Assembly (NCBI RefSeq): GCF_030682515.1
Contig: NZ_JAUXOD010000043.1
Span: forward strand, 1-46,895
Direction: 5' to 3'
Source of the DNA: Hoeflea sp.
GTDB lineage: Bacteria > Pseudomonadota > Alphaproteobacteria > Rhizobiales > Rhizobiaceae
DNA length: 46,895 bases
The notes under the pieces are model-generated. The model had not been told where the DNA came from and ran no database searches. It saw only the letters and a list, made by a program, of their open reading frames with translations. Below, piece after piece: positions 16,855 to 25,100 of the stretch. A program made the position numbers and the translations under genes. Numbering within the stretch: the first letter of the stretch is position 1; every line of letters begins with the position of its first letter.

Positions 16855-17832
16855 TCACCCTTGACGCGTGCGGCGCGCATGCGGCAGGCCTCGTTTTGAC
16901 TTCACTCCTCTTCCTTCTTGCTCTTTCGCCCTTTCCTGAAGCACCGCGTTCCAGTCGTCCGCATTTGGGTTGTCAACTTTCGGCCGCAATCGCTGCCAAC
17001 CGCACCCGAGACCATTCGCCAGCTCTCGCAGACGATCCGCGAATCTGTCTCCCTGAACATTGGCGTCAGTCGCGGCGACAAGACGTGCTCCCGGTCGGGA
17101 GCCAAGCGCCCGCAGCGCAGCATCCGTCGTGGGCGACCAGCCGCCGCCGGTGCTGAGATAAAGTGTTTCCTCGCGAAAGCCTTCGATCGCGGCGAGACTC
17201 ATGGCATCGATCGCAGCTTCTGCCACGCAAAGCCGGGTGGCGTCTTGCGCGCCCAGCCGAAACAGGACCTTGGACCCACCGGTCGCAAACCCGCGCCACT
17301 GCGGACCGCGTTCCTCCCACCCGGTAATGATCCCGGATTCGTCGGTATGCGCAGCCCACATACTGCCATAAGGACCTTCCCGCAGACAGTTCTGGTCGAA
17401 GGCGGCTTTTAGGATCTTCGGGGGCAGACATCGTTGCTGCGACAGATATGCCCAGCTGGGTGAGCCGCGCCGGGGTGCTCGGCGGGTGTTCCAGCGAGTC
17501 GAAATATCCTGCGGCAAAACACGCAAGGGAACCGACGGCTTCCAGTTGGCAATCGCTGCGTCATGACCGACCAGATCGGCCACTGTCGCGAGCGCCTCCG
17601 TAAAATCTCCGCCATCGAGATGGGTGACCAGCGAGAACACGTCACCTTTGGCATCGCTCAAAGGATCGAACCATCCGCGCCCGTCATGCGTGACGATGAT
17701 GATCTCTCCGCCGCGCCGCCATTTGACGGCACGGCGCGTGCTCTCCTTGGCATCGACGGCAAAGCCTGCCTTGCCCAGCAGCGTGGCGCACGCCACCTTC
17801 TCCTTCAAATTTTCCAGGTCATGGCGTTTCAT
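16855..17832 (-). CDS. DUF3991/Toprim-domain protein (TraC- or primase-like)
   Basis: A 325-residue protein. The N-terminal half (about 10-160) matches DUF3991, a zinc-less relative of the DnaG/TraC entry domain (KWRRGGEIIIVTHDGRGWFDPLSDAKG). The C-terminal half is a Toprim domain, with the glutamate motif in CVAEAAIDAMSLAAI and the acidic pair in VAATDANVQGD. Such proteins are thought to act in plasmid priming or DNA processing after transfer. No helicase domain is attached. The tail after about residue 300 is basic and probably disordered. A weak GGAA lies before the start at 17832. Confidence 0.85.
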   Translation of the reverse strand: MKRHDLENLKEKVACATLLGKAGFAVDAKESTRRAVKWRRGGEIIIVTHDGRGWFDPLSDAKGDVFSLVTHLDGGDFTEALATVADLVGHDAAIANWKPSVPLRVLPQDISTRWNTRRAPRRGSPSWAYLSQQRCLPPKILKAAFDQNCLREGPYGSMWAAHTDESGIITGWEERGPQWRGFATGGSKVLFRLGAQDATRLCVAEAAIDAMSLAAIEGFREETLYLSTGGGWSPTTDAALRALGSRPGARLVAATDANVQGDRFADRLRELANGLGCGWQRLRPKVDNPNADDWNAVLQERAKEQEGRGVKSKRGLPHARRTRQG

Positions 17833-17941
17833 GTTTATTCCGGCCTTCAGGCCGACCGTTCCTGCTTCTGGTTCCCCGCAGATGCGGGGCTACATCCGCA
17901 TTCGCCGCGAAGAGCAAAGGGGGCAAGGGCGCGGACGGCAA

Positions 17942-17957
17942 GGTGCAAATTTGCACC
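17942..17957. promoter_or_regulatory. Perfect 16-bp palindrome, possible operator
   Basis: GGTGCAAATTTGCACC is perfectly self-complementary and lies about 110 bp upstream of the Toprim gene and 90 bp downstream of the small gene at 18046-18222. It contrasts with the GC-rich surroundings. A dimeric repressor site is the simplest reading; no regulator is encoded next to it. Confidence 0.45.
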
Positions 17958-18045
17958 CGGCCGCGGCGAAGCTTCCCTTGCGGCCTGCCGCTCGCAAGCG
18001 GCACGCCGGAACGACCAAGGGAGCCGCTAAGGGGCTCCAGGGGTC

Positions 18046-18222
18046 TCAATGAAACCCGCCCGGCACATATTCATGCACGATCTCCAGATCGTCTTCGTCA
18101 TCGAGTTCGTCGCTCGGAAGAACGCCGAACTCGTTGCCGGACCTGAACAGCGTGATGGGAACCATGAGAATGCGGGAAAGTGCGAAAGCGTGACGTTGAG
18201 CGAGTGCGAGATCGGGTGCCAT
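18046..18222 (-). CDS. Small conserved hypothetical protein (58 aa)
   Basis: A 58-residue protein starting MAPDLALAQRHAFALSRIL and ending in an acidic stretch (DELDDEDDLEIVHEYVPGG). The start is supported by GGAGG placed 8 bp upstream. Small acidic proteins of this kind occur beside Toprim genes on rhizobial plasmids, but I cannot name the family. An acidic tail could mimic DNA, which is only a speculation. Confidence 0.55.
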   Translation of the reverse strand: MAPDLALAQRHAFALSRILMVPITLFRSGNEFGVLPSDELDDEDDLEIVHEYVPGGFH

Positions 18223-18851
18223 GTGAGAAACCTCCGTCTGGAGCGGGCCAATCCCGCTCGATGGCTCCTCAAAGGACCAGGGACGGTCGCGATCACCGCG
18301 TAGGCGAAGCCGAAGTGGCAGCACGCTTGCGTAGCCGACCCCGCAGTGGGTTGATCGACGGAGATCCGGACCTGGTCCAGGACGCCATCACTCAAGAGCG
18401 GAATTGGTTTGCTTCGGTCGGCCAAGAGGTATCCGGCACTGATCGTTCACGGACATCACAGCCGACGGGTCTGCCCTTGGTGTTTGTTCCCCCACCGCTG
18501 CTCAGCGGCGACCGGCGTCTTTCTGATTGGCGATTGCCTTGACGACCTCGGAGTCAATTTCAGTACGCGGTTTGGTACGGATGACTTTGGTCTAATGCCA
18601 ATGTTCGGGGGCGTTGCTTTACACACAGCTTCGCTGGCTCGTTGTGGCGCCTGAAAATAGGCTCGATCGCGTTAGGCAGGTCGGGAGAGACACAAATTAA
18701 TGAATATTATGTAATTATTTCATTTGTTTAGCGAATATTGCATAAGATCGCATTATGGAACAGTTCGAACTGTCCACAGTCAGCGAAACCATCTGTTTGG
18801 TCTCACAGCCATAGCCTAGGCTTGGGATCGGACACGGTGGAGAAAGGCTCG
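18223..18851. other. Intergenic region between plasmid block and c-di-GMP operon
   Basis: About 630 bp without a convincing gene. The first 400 bp are GC-rich and featureless to me. The segment 18690-18760 is strikingly AT-rich and is followed by a perfect 14-bp palindrome, ACAGTTCGAACTGT (18760-18773). This could be a promoter/operator region or a scar marking the edge of an inserted block. No tRNA gene was seen here. Confidence 0.5.
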
Positions 18852-19268
18852 CTACACTTCGCCTTCCAGTCCGTAGAGGGCGGGACGGATCTCCGCCAGC
18901 AGGGCAAAGGGGTCCATCAGCGAAGCAAAGACATTGATAAAGACCGTAGGCTGCTCCTTGAGGAAGCTTGCGCGAATGACGCCATTCTCACGAAAGATTA
19001 CCACGCAGCCAATATGATACTGCGCCTTACCGATAGAAATGTAGAAAAAATCCGGGATATCGAGCCGCCGTGAGGTTGCCATAAGCCCGCCCTCGGAGAT
19101 GTTGAGCACGCGCAATTGCGCCTTGCTGATTTGGCGTATGCCCTTGAGCGGGAAAAGAATGTTGACCAGGACAGCGCAATTTCGTCGTTCCCAGCGACGC
19201 ATTTCCTCCTCTCGGGCAAGCTTGGTCAGGTAGTTGGGTGGAGTTTTAGCTGTTCCGAGGGGCTTCAT
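18852..19268 (-). CDS. PilZ-domain cyclic-di-GMP receptor
   Basis: A 138-residue single-domain protein. The c-di-GMP-binding signature is complete: RxxxR in RWERR at about residues 25-29 and (D/N)xSxxG in NISEGG at about 57-62. The rest fits the PilZ beta-barrel. The gene begins 21 bp after the stop of the GGDEF-EAL gene on the same strand, so enzyme and receptor are probably co-expressed. An internal ATG at 19202 with AGGAGG close by is an alternative start that would still keep most of the binding motif. Its output target is not evident. Confidence 0.82.
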   Translation of the reverse strand: MKPLGTAKTPPNYLTKLAREEEMRRWERRNCAVLVNILFPLKGIRQISKAQLRVLNISEGGLMATSRRLDIPDFFYISIGKAQYHIGCVVIFRENGVIRASFLKEQPTVFINVFASLMDPFALLAEIRPALYGLEGEV

Positions 19269-19289
19269 TGGTTATATCCCGTAATCTGG

Positions 19290-21539
19290 TCACCCAGTTA
19301 AGAATGTTTCTGCTGACACAGCACGTTTCATCCTTGGTGCCGATGTCGGTGGCAAGATTTCGGCTGGTTCGGCGCAAAATGAAAGCGCGTCGTGTGGCGC
19401 GACCGGAAATCCGAGCAGATATCCCTGCGCCACATCGCACCCCTTTTGAAGTAACAGATCGAACTGTTCCTGGGTCTCGATCCCTTCCGCAACAACGTTC
19501 ATACCGAGGTTGTGAGCAAGATTGATGATCGCATGAACGATGATCGCGTCGTCGAATTCTGTCATGATTTCGCGGACAAAAGACTGATCGATCTTGATAC
19601 AATCAACCGGGAACTTCTTCATGTGGATAAGTGACGCATGGCCAGTGCCGAAATCATCCAGAGCAATCCGCACACCTTGTCGATGTAAGTCTTCCAATGA
19701 GCTGCTAATCTGGTCGCCTGAGCGGTCCAGCAACACATTTTCCGTGACTTCAATCTCCAGCACGCCTGCTTCCAGCCCATACTGCTCCAGTATCGACAGA
19801 ACGGTTTGCGCGAAATCCTGCTGCTTGAGCTGGTCTGCCGCGACGTTGACGGCGATGCGACCTGGGTCAATTCCCTTGTCACGCATCGTGCGTACCATTG
19901 CCAGGGCCTGATCGAGAACGGCATGGCCGAGCGGAATGATCAATCCGCTCTCTTCGGCAACCGGAATGAATTCCGCCGGAGATATGTAGCAGCCCTGATG
20001 TTTCCAGCGGGCCAAGACCTCAAATCCGATGTGCCGGTTCGTCTGGAATTCGACTTGGGTCTGGACTGCGATTTCAATCTCGTTGTTCGCCAGAGCCTCT
20101 CGCAACGCGTCGGCGGTTGCCTGACGTTGCTCCACCCGCCGTTTCATTTCTGGATTGAAGAACGACCAGATACCGCGACCCTCGGCCTTGGCCTGATAAA
20201 GAGCCATGTCGGCATTCTTGAGCAAATCCTTCGATGTTCTCCCGTCGGCCGGATAGAACGATACACCCATACTGCAGCCCGGAGGAATTGTCCTGTGACC
20301 GAGCGTGATAAATTTACTGAGCTTAGATCTGATTTTCTCGAGCGTTTTTTCGGCTTCCCCGATGGTGTTGATGTTGGGTAAAATCACAGCGAACTCGTCG
20401 CCACCGATACGTGCCACCGTATCGGTCTTGCGCAGGACCTGCGAGAGCCGGTGGCCAATTTCGATCAAGAATCGATCGCCCGCGTCGTGGCCGAGGGTAT
20501 CATTGACATCCTTGAAGTGGTCCAGGTCTATGAGGATCAGAGCGCCCGATGGCTTCGCTCCTTTCCGGTCACCCAATGTCCTCGTAAGTTGGCCAATAAA
20601 CGCATTGCGGTTTGTCAACCCTGTTAAAGAGTCCTTCTCCGCCTGGATCTTGATCGTCTCTTCAGCCTTCTTGATGTCGCTAATGTCGGTATAGACACCA
20701 ACGGTGAAGCCCGCTTTGGAGCGACGTTCCTGTATATGAATCCATCGACCGTCGCTCCATTGCTGGATGATTGGATGTCCTGGATTGCGATGCTGCTTGA
20801 GACGGTGTTCAATATAGGCCTCACGTTCCTTCAGATCTTCGGACAGGTTCATACACAGGTTGTTTTCAACAGAAACTCTGAGCAAATTTTCAAACGACAC
20901 TTCCTTACAGAAATGTTTAGCTTCAATAATGTGGAATTTGCCAATGGTATGGCTGAATTGAATTAAGTTGTCTTCCGCATCAAACGCTATGATGTCATTC
21001 GAAATCGTATTGATTGTTTCCTGCAGTAGTTTTGTAGCAGATTTTTTTCTCTCTAATGCGATCTTCAGCTCGAATTCAGTCTGCTTGTGAGCGGTAATAT
21101 CGTGCCGGATCGATATATATCCATCAATTTTTCCGAGAAAATTGCGTCGGGGAACAATGGTTGTATCCACCCAATAGATTTCTCCCTGCTTGGTTCGGTT
21201 GCATATTTCGTCACGCCAAGTACGGCCACTTGATATGGTCGCCCACATATTAACGAAAAATTCTCTGGGGTGATATCCGGAATTAACAATACTCATTTTA
21301 CTTTTTATAAGTTCTTCTCCGGAATATCCGCTTATTTTACAAAATTGGTCGTTGGCATACGTTATTATCCCGTGCCTGTTTGTAGTAGATACAATTGTAT
21401 TATTATTAAGAGCGTCCTTATATCCACATAATTCATTCTTAATTTCTTTGTATTTCTTGGCAGAAACCTGAATCCTTGACCGCACTTCGCTTGCGGACGG
21501 TGAATCAACGTTGCCTTGGTGCGTCTCCTTCAACATCAT
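19290..21539 (-). CDS. PAS-PAS-GGDEF-EAL protein (cyclic-di-GMP synthase/phosphodiesterase)
   Basis: A 749-residue cytoplasmic protein with no membrane segment. Two PAS domains (about 45-150 and 165-275, with NDQFCKISGYSGEELI and later TDISDIKKAEE) are followed by a GGDEF domain with intact GGDEF near 380 and an EAL domain with EVLARWKH near 508, DDFGTG, KIDQSFV and AEGIET. Both catalytic sites look complete, so it may make or break c-di-GMP according to the PAS signal. The ATG at 21539 is chosen over one at 21602 because GGAGG lies 8 bp upstream. A PilZ gene follows in the same operon. The 5' third is AT-richer than neighbouring genes, a possible sign of transfer. Confidence 0.9.
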   Translation of the reverse strand: MMLKETHQGNVDSPSASEVRSRIQVSAKKYKEIKNELCGYKDALNNNTIVSTTNRHGIITYANDQFCKISGYSGEELIKSKMSIVNSGYHPREFFVNMWATISSGRTWRDEICNRTKQGEIYWVDTTIVPRRNFLGKIDGYISIRHDITAHKQTEFELKIALERKKSATKLLQETINTISNDIIAFDAEDNLIQFSHTIGKFHIIEAKHFCKEVSFENLLRVSVENNLCMNLSEDLKEREAYIEHRLKQHRNPGHPIIQQWSDGRWIHIQERRSKAGFTVGVYTDISDIKKAEETIKIQAEKDSLTGLTNRNAFIGQLTRTLGDRKGAKPSGALILIDLDHFKDVNDTLGHDAGDRFLIEIGHRLSQVLRKTDTVARIGGDEFAVILPNINTIGEAEKTLEKIRSKLSKFITLGHRTIPPGCSMGVSFYPADGRTSKDLLKNADMALYQAKAEGRGIWSFFNPEMKRRVEQRQATADALREALANNEIEIAVQTQVEFQTNRHIGFEVLARWKHQGCYISPAEFIPVAEESGLIIPLGHAVLDQALAMVRTMRDKGIDPGRIAVNVAADQLKQQDFAQTVLSILEQYGLEAGVLEIEVTENVLLDRSGDQISSSLEDLHRQGVRIALDDFGTGHASLIHMKKFPVDCIKIDQSFVREIMTEFDDAIIVHAIINLAHNLGMNVVAEGIETQEQFDLLLQKGCDVAQGYLLGFPVAPHDALSFCAEPAEILPPTSAPRMKRAVSAETFLTG

Positions 21540-21995
21540 TTGAACAACCTCCAATTTTTTCGCAGAACGTGGGCGGCGCGATGATGAAAATCGTTCATTC
21601 ATTCAGAAAACGATATCCGAAAACCTGCAAGAACTAGTATATTTTATGTATAAAATTTCATTTAAAATCTTATGAGAAAATTAAGATTAATGGAAAATCA
21701 TACACCGGGAAAATTTGAACAATTCGAAGCGCTGAAAGGAAGCAAAACAGCTGCGCTGACCATGCCAAGAGACGTGATGTTTATGCAAATAACGAAATAA
21801 TCGGGATCTATTTTTTTAAAGCGCGATAGAGAGTTGACCTATTCACGTTGAATGAAGCCGCGATTGAAGTGGGGCGTTGCCCTGAATCAATGTGAGCGTC
21901 CGGCGAGCGGATTTTGCTGATCGGGCAAATCGAGCGATGTTCTGGCATTAGCACCAGCATTAATGCTGACATTAATCTCAGATCAAAGAGGCGGC
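21540..21995. other. AT-rich intergenic region upstream of the c-di-GMP operon
   Basis: Contains the promoter region of the GGDEF-EAL gene, very AT-rich at 21640-21830, with no clear -35/-10 pair picked out. The right part (from about 21835) probably belongs to the IS66 remnant that follows. A perfect 12-bp palindrome, AGCATTAATGCT, lies at 21956-21967. Confidence 0.5.
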
Positions 21996-22110
21996 ATGGC
22001 TCGAATGGAGATCATTTCCGGCGTTGAGCGTAGGCGGCGCTGGTCGGACGAGGCGAAACTGAGGATATTGGCAGAAGCCGATCAACCTGGTGTTCGCATT
22101 GGTGATGTGT
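21996..22110 (+). pseudogene. IS66-family orfA (tnpA) remnant, 5' end
   Basis: The reading frame begins MARMEIISGVERRRRWSDE and continues for about 38 codons in the pattern of the helix-turn-helix protein TnpA of IS66-type elements. It then breaks off and reads into unrelated sequence, stopping at 22139. The remainder of the element is missing. The junction is directly against a PIN-toxin fragment at about 22110. Confidence 0.6.
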
Positions 22111-22284
22111 GCACTTGCCTACGGGGAAATCATGGGTAGTGCCGTTCGCCAAGGACGAGGAATGTCGGCGCCTGACGGAATGATCGCAGCGATTGCCCGC
22201 GTGAATGGCGGCCGCCTGGCAACTCGCAATCTGTCGGATTTCGAGACAACGGGGCTCGACCTCATATCACCTTGGAATTTCTGA
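22111..22284 (+). pseudogene. PIN-domain toxin (VapC/FitB type) fragment, 3' end
   Basis: The last 57 codons of a VapC-like protein: ALAYGEIMGSAVRQGRG, then SAPDGMIAAIARVNGGRLATRN with the third and fourth acidic positions of PIN domains, and a normal C-terminus (DLISPWNF). The N-terminal half and antitoxin gene are lost, replaced by the IS66 remnant. It is on the opposite strand from the complete TA genes to its right. Confidence 0.7.
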
Positions 22285-22333
22285 CGTCTTGTTGAAAACT
22301 TAAGTCATGCCCAGGGGAGGGGGCGTATCGTCC

Positions 22334-23464
22334 CTACAGCCCCGCTGCTTTCGTCAGATTGACCCGGAAACGGTCCCTGCGCCGCTGATATTTGCGGGTC
22401 ATCTCGGCAGAGGCGTGACCAAGGTGCTTTTGCACATAGCGCTCATCGACCTCGGCCGAGGAGGCGAGGCCGGCGCGGAGCGAATGCCCGGCAAACAGGT
22501 GCTCCCGTTGCGTTTCTGACAGATCACCGCGTACGCCGGCAGCAAGGGCGGCGCGCTTGACCAGGCGCGCAACTTCCTGGTCGTTCAGGCGATCCGGCCC
22601 GACATCCTTGCCTTTGCCTGTCACGCGGCGGAACAGGGGGCCTTTGGCGAGTCTGGCGAACTTGATCCAGGTCTCGGTGGCGATAACCGGGCATGTGGCG
22701 TCCAACGAGCCGCGTCCGACCTCAACCTCGCGCCAGCCGGTCTTGCCGCGCAGGGTGATCAGTAGGCCCTTGTCGAGGATTTCGATCCAGCCGCGACCGT
22801 CTTCTGTCTGGTCGCGTCCAAGATCGAGGCCGGTGACTTCCGATCGCCGCAGACCGCCGGCAAAGCCGATGAGCAGCATGGCACGGTCGCGCATGCCACG
22901 CAGAGTTCCCCTGTCCAACGTCTCAAGCATGGCAATCAGGTCTTCGGGCAGCAGCGCCTCTTTTTGGCGGGGAGGTGCGGCGTGCTTGTTGCGGATGCCG
23001 GCCATGACAGTGGCGATGGCGCGATCCTTGCGGTCGAGCGTCATGCCGCGCTGAGTACAATTCCAGCCGATGGCCGCCAGGCGCCGCTCGATGGTCGAGA
23101 CACTGTTGGGCTTGCTTTTGCGCGTACCAGTGCCCCCGGCACTGCCAACAGCACCACCGGAGGCGCAGGCGGTGATATAGAGGCCGACGACCTGCGGATC
23201 CGGGGGGAGGGGGGACAGGTTCTGGCGCCGGCACCAAGCGCCAAAATGCTTCCAGTCGCTGGCATAGGCGCGGCGGGTATTGGCGGAACTCGCCGCCTCG
23301 ACGTAGCCACGGGCGCGATCGGTCAGTTCCTGCAGATGTGCTGGGAGACCCGCGTTCATCTCCATAAGTGGGGAGGGGCGCCCGGAACCTGTTTCCAGCT
23401 CGATATCACCCAGCGCGGAACGATCAAGGGTTCGCGGTTTCGGGCCAGGCTCCGATCTTTTCAT
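22334..23464 (-). CDS. Tyrosine recombinase/integrase coupled to a toxin-antitoxin pair
   Basis: A 376-residue tyrosine integrase. The N-terminal SAM-like domain includes LPAHLQELTDRARGYVEAAS and NTRRAYASDWKHFGAWC. The catalytic residues are all visible: Arg in GLRRSEV (about 206), HSLR (327-330), LGH (350) and Tyr at 359. The ATG at 23464 overlaps the stop codon of the upstream PIN toxin (ATGA, 23461-23464), so toxin and integrase are translationally linked. An upstream in-frame ATG (23479) lies inside the toxin gene. Two truncated homologues of its N-terminus lie further right, each again beginning where a toxin reading frame ends. Probable role: integration or excision of the TA module. 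Confidence 0.9.
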   Translation of the reverse strand: MKRSEPGPKPRTLDRSALGDIELETGSGRPSPLMEMNAGLPAHLQELTDRARGYVEAASSANTRRAYASDWKHFGAWCRRQNLSPLPPDPQVVGLYITACASGGAVGSAGGTGTRKSKPNSVSTIERRLAAIGWNCTQRGMTLDRKDRAIATVMAGIRNKHAAPPRQKEALLPEDLIAMLETLDRGTLRGMRDRAMLLIGFAGGLRRSEVTGLDLGRDQTEDGRGWIEILDKGLLITLRGKTGWREVEVGRGSLDATCPVIATETWIKFARLAKGPLFRRVTGKGKDVGPDRLNDQEVARLVKRAALAAGVRGDLSETQREHLFAGHSLRAGLASSAEVDERYVQKHLGHASAEMTRKYQRRRDRFRVNLTKAAGL

Positions 23465-23868
23465 CCCGGCGCTTCCCATGGATTGATCACGGACGCATCA
23501 GTATCTTCGAAATCCTTGACGTTCCGCGTAACGAGGATCAGGTCATGAACAATTGCAGTCGCCGCGATCAGCCCGTCGACATCGCCACGCGGTCGGATGG
23601 CGGCAATGCGTCCCCATTCAACAGCGATCTTCTCAGTCACCGGCAGGATGCAGTCGCCATGGTCGTGGCGCAGCTTCCGCAGCCATTCGGAGAGGTGAGC
23701 CGCGGTCGTTGGATGCGACTTCTGCTTCAGCGCAATGCCGCGCATGATCTCGCCGAGGGTCAATGCACTCAGGTGGACACTGAGCGGATCGATCGAGCGC
23801 AGCCAAGCCACCGCCTGTGGTGTGCCGCGTCGCGCCTCCGAGACGATATTGGTATCGACGAGATACAT
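23461..23868 (-). CDS. vapC: PIN-domain toxin (VapC/FitB family)
   Basis: A 135-residue PIN RNase. Acidic catalytic residues are in place: Asp5 (LVDTNIVSE), Glu40 (TLGEIMRG), Asp98 (DVDGLIAATA) and Asp119 (TRNVKDF). It should cleave RNA, most likely tRNA or rRNA as in the family. Its start overlaps the antitoxin stop by one base, and its own stop overlaps the integrase start. The three genes therefore form one translational unit. Confidence 0.92.
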   Translation of the reverse strand: MYLVDTNIVSEARRGTPQAVAWLRSIDPLSVHLSALTLGEIMRGIALKQKSHPTTAAHLSEWLRKLRHDHGDCILPVTEKIAVEWGRIAAIRPRGDVDGLIAATAIVHDLILVTRNVKDFEDTDASVINPWEAPG

Positions 23869-24122
23869 CAGAAGGCCACATCCCGGCTCGGGGTCTTGGC
23901 GCGCGCTTCGATCGCGTCAGTGAGCTCATTGTCCCAACCGGGGCCGCTAAGCAGGTCGTCAACCAGTGTTGGCCGGCCGGCGCGCAAGGCGTCGTAGTCG
24001 TGGGCGGACAGGATGACGGCCGTGCGCTCGCCGCGCAGGGTTACAATCTGGGGACCTTCGTGTCGTGCCTTCTGAACCACTTTCGAAAACTGGTTCTTGG
24101 CGTCCTGTAACTGCCATTCCAT
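23868..24122 (-). CDS. Phd/YefM-family antitoxin
   Basis: An 84-residue protein starting MEWQLQDAKNQFSKVVQKA, with GPQIVTLRGERTAVILS, the N-terminal DNA-binding fold of Phd/YefM antitoxins. The C-terminal part would bind and neutralise the PIN toxin. TTGGAG precedes the ATG at 24122. Paired TAGCTA sites just upstream (24138-24156) are good candidates for the operator through which it represses the whole TA-integrase operon. Confidence 0.9.
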   Translation of the reverse strand: MEWQLQDAKNQFSKVVQKARHEGPQIVTLRGERTAVILSAHDYDALRAGRPTLVDDLLSGPGWDNELTDAIEARAKTPSRDVAF

Positions 24123-24137
24123 CGGCTTGCTCCAATC

Positions 24138-24156
24138 TAGCTAGGCTGTCTAGCTA
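24138..24156. promoter_or_regulatory. Operator-like paired TAGCTA sites of the Phd-toxin-integrase operon
   Basis: TAGCTA, itself a palindrome, occurs at 24138-24143 and 24151-24156 with a 7-bp spacer, 16-34 bp before the antitoxin start. On the minus strand the right copy sits within TGTATATAGCTA, which offers a -10-like TATATA. This is the arrangement expected for Phd autorepression. Confidence 0.6.
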
Positions 24157-24213
24157 TATACATCCATTTGTGGACGGAGAGAAGCGGAAAAATCCAGCGA
24201 ACACAGGTCGACT

Positions 24214-24423
24214 TCAGGAATCGCAGTGGAAACTGCATGAAGAGCGCTTTCGGGCACTCGCGGCATCGACGTAGCCGCGGGCGCGATCGGCGCGGTCCCG
24301 CAGATGGGCTGGCAGGGAAGGGGAGTGTGTCTCTGAAACTTGCTTGTGTTCTGAATCGTCTGCTGCAGAGTTGATGGCCAAGTCTCCGGATGTCGACGAG
24401 GATGTCTCCATCTTGCGCCTCAT
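24214..24423 (-). pseudogene. Truncated integrase, N-terminus of a second module
   Basis: The frame starts at 24423, overlapping the stop codon of the second PIN toxin by ATGA, exactly as in the complete module. Residues 37-56 or so (SLPAHLRDRADRARGYVDAAS) match the complete integrase (LPAHLQELTDRARGYVEAAS). Homology ends at about 24256 and the frame reads 13 unrelated codons to a stop. The first 35 residues differ from the complete integrase, so this is a diverged relative, not a recent copy. Confidence 0.75.
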
Positions 24424-24806
24424 GCCACTCTGATATCGGTTTGTGCAAAATCGTTGCCTTTGTAGAGCAGCGGTTCACCGCTGAGGGCTGCGAGCGCGTA
24501 CGAGAAGCAATCGCCATAGTTTAACCCGGCCGGATGGCGGCCTTTCCCATAGCGGCGCCAGGCGCGCCGCGCCTGGTCAGCATGTTCCACATCGACGGTA
24601 ACGATCTCAACGCCGATCTTGTGAAGCCACAAGTCCAACTCGCTGCCGCCAGCGTCGCCGAGCCGAGCCTCAAGGACCATCGCTGCCTCGAACACGGTAG
24701 CCGCCGAAATGAGACGGACGGGATCAGCAGCAATGCGGCTTTCGAAGACCGCCGCCTCCGGTTCGTCGAGAGCGATCGCGACGATAGCAGAAGTATCAAT
24801 GACCAT
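24420..24806 (-). CDS. vapC: PIN-domain toxin (VapC family), second module
   Basis: A 128-residue PIN protein with Asp4 (MVIDTSAIV), Glu40 (ATVFEAAMV), Asp99 (NYGDCFSYALA) and Asp119 (YKGNDFAQTD), so the catalytic set is complete. It is of the Rv0624/VapC-type subgroup and only distantly similar to the toxin at 23461-23868. Overlaps the antitoxin stop by one base and the truncated integrase start by four. Probably functional. Confidence 0.9.
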   Translation of the reverse strand: MVIDTSAIVAIALDEPEAAVFESRIAADPVRLISAATVFEAAMVLEARLGDAGGSELDLWLHKIGVEIVTVDVEHADQARRAWRRYGKGRHPAGLNYGDCFSYALAALSGEPLLYKGNDFAQTDIRVA

Positions 24807-25060
24807 CAGTTTGGCAATCCATTCTCGTCATAGCCCAGTATCTCGTCGGCAGAGCGATGATCGAGAACTGGCAATGCACCCCAACGCCGGCGGCTGGCGG
24901 CCATATCCTCCAGCAGCGCCGCTTTATGGGCGTCGGAGCCCACGCGTCGCAAACGCTCCTCCAATGCCCGGCGAGTGGCGACCGTAATGGTTTCACCGGT
25001 ACGTTCGGCGAGCGCGCGGGCCATCCGCTCGGTTTCCAGGTCTTTGATGCTCAGGGCCAT
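24806..25060 (-). CDS. vapB: VapB-family antitoxin (Rv0623-like)
   Basis: An 84-residue protein starting MALSIKDLETERMARALAER, followed by TGETITVATRRALEERLRR, the transcription-factor-like VapB/Rv0623 pattern. It is of a different family from the Phd-type antitoxin at 23868-24122, so the two modules carry unrelated antitoxins with related integrases. AAGGAA precedes the ATG. A perfect 8-bp palindrome (CTAATTAG, 25097-25104) lies 37 bp upstream and may be the operator. Confidence 0.9.
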   Translation of the reverse strand: MALSIKDLETERMARALAERTGETITVATRRALEERLRRVGSDAHKAALLEDMAASRRRWGALPVLDHRSADEILGYDENGLPN

Positions 25061-25100
25061 GCTCGTTTCCTTAGTTCCTGATTGGCTACATTCTACCTAA

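Noticed and set aside
18180-18542. Plus-strand open frame of 120 codons in the 630-bp gap
   Set aside because: It overlaps the start of the small gene at 18046-18222, has no ribosome-binding site and no family resemblance.
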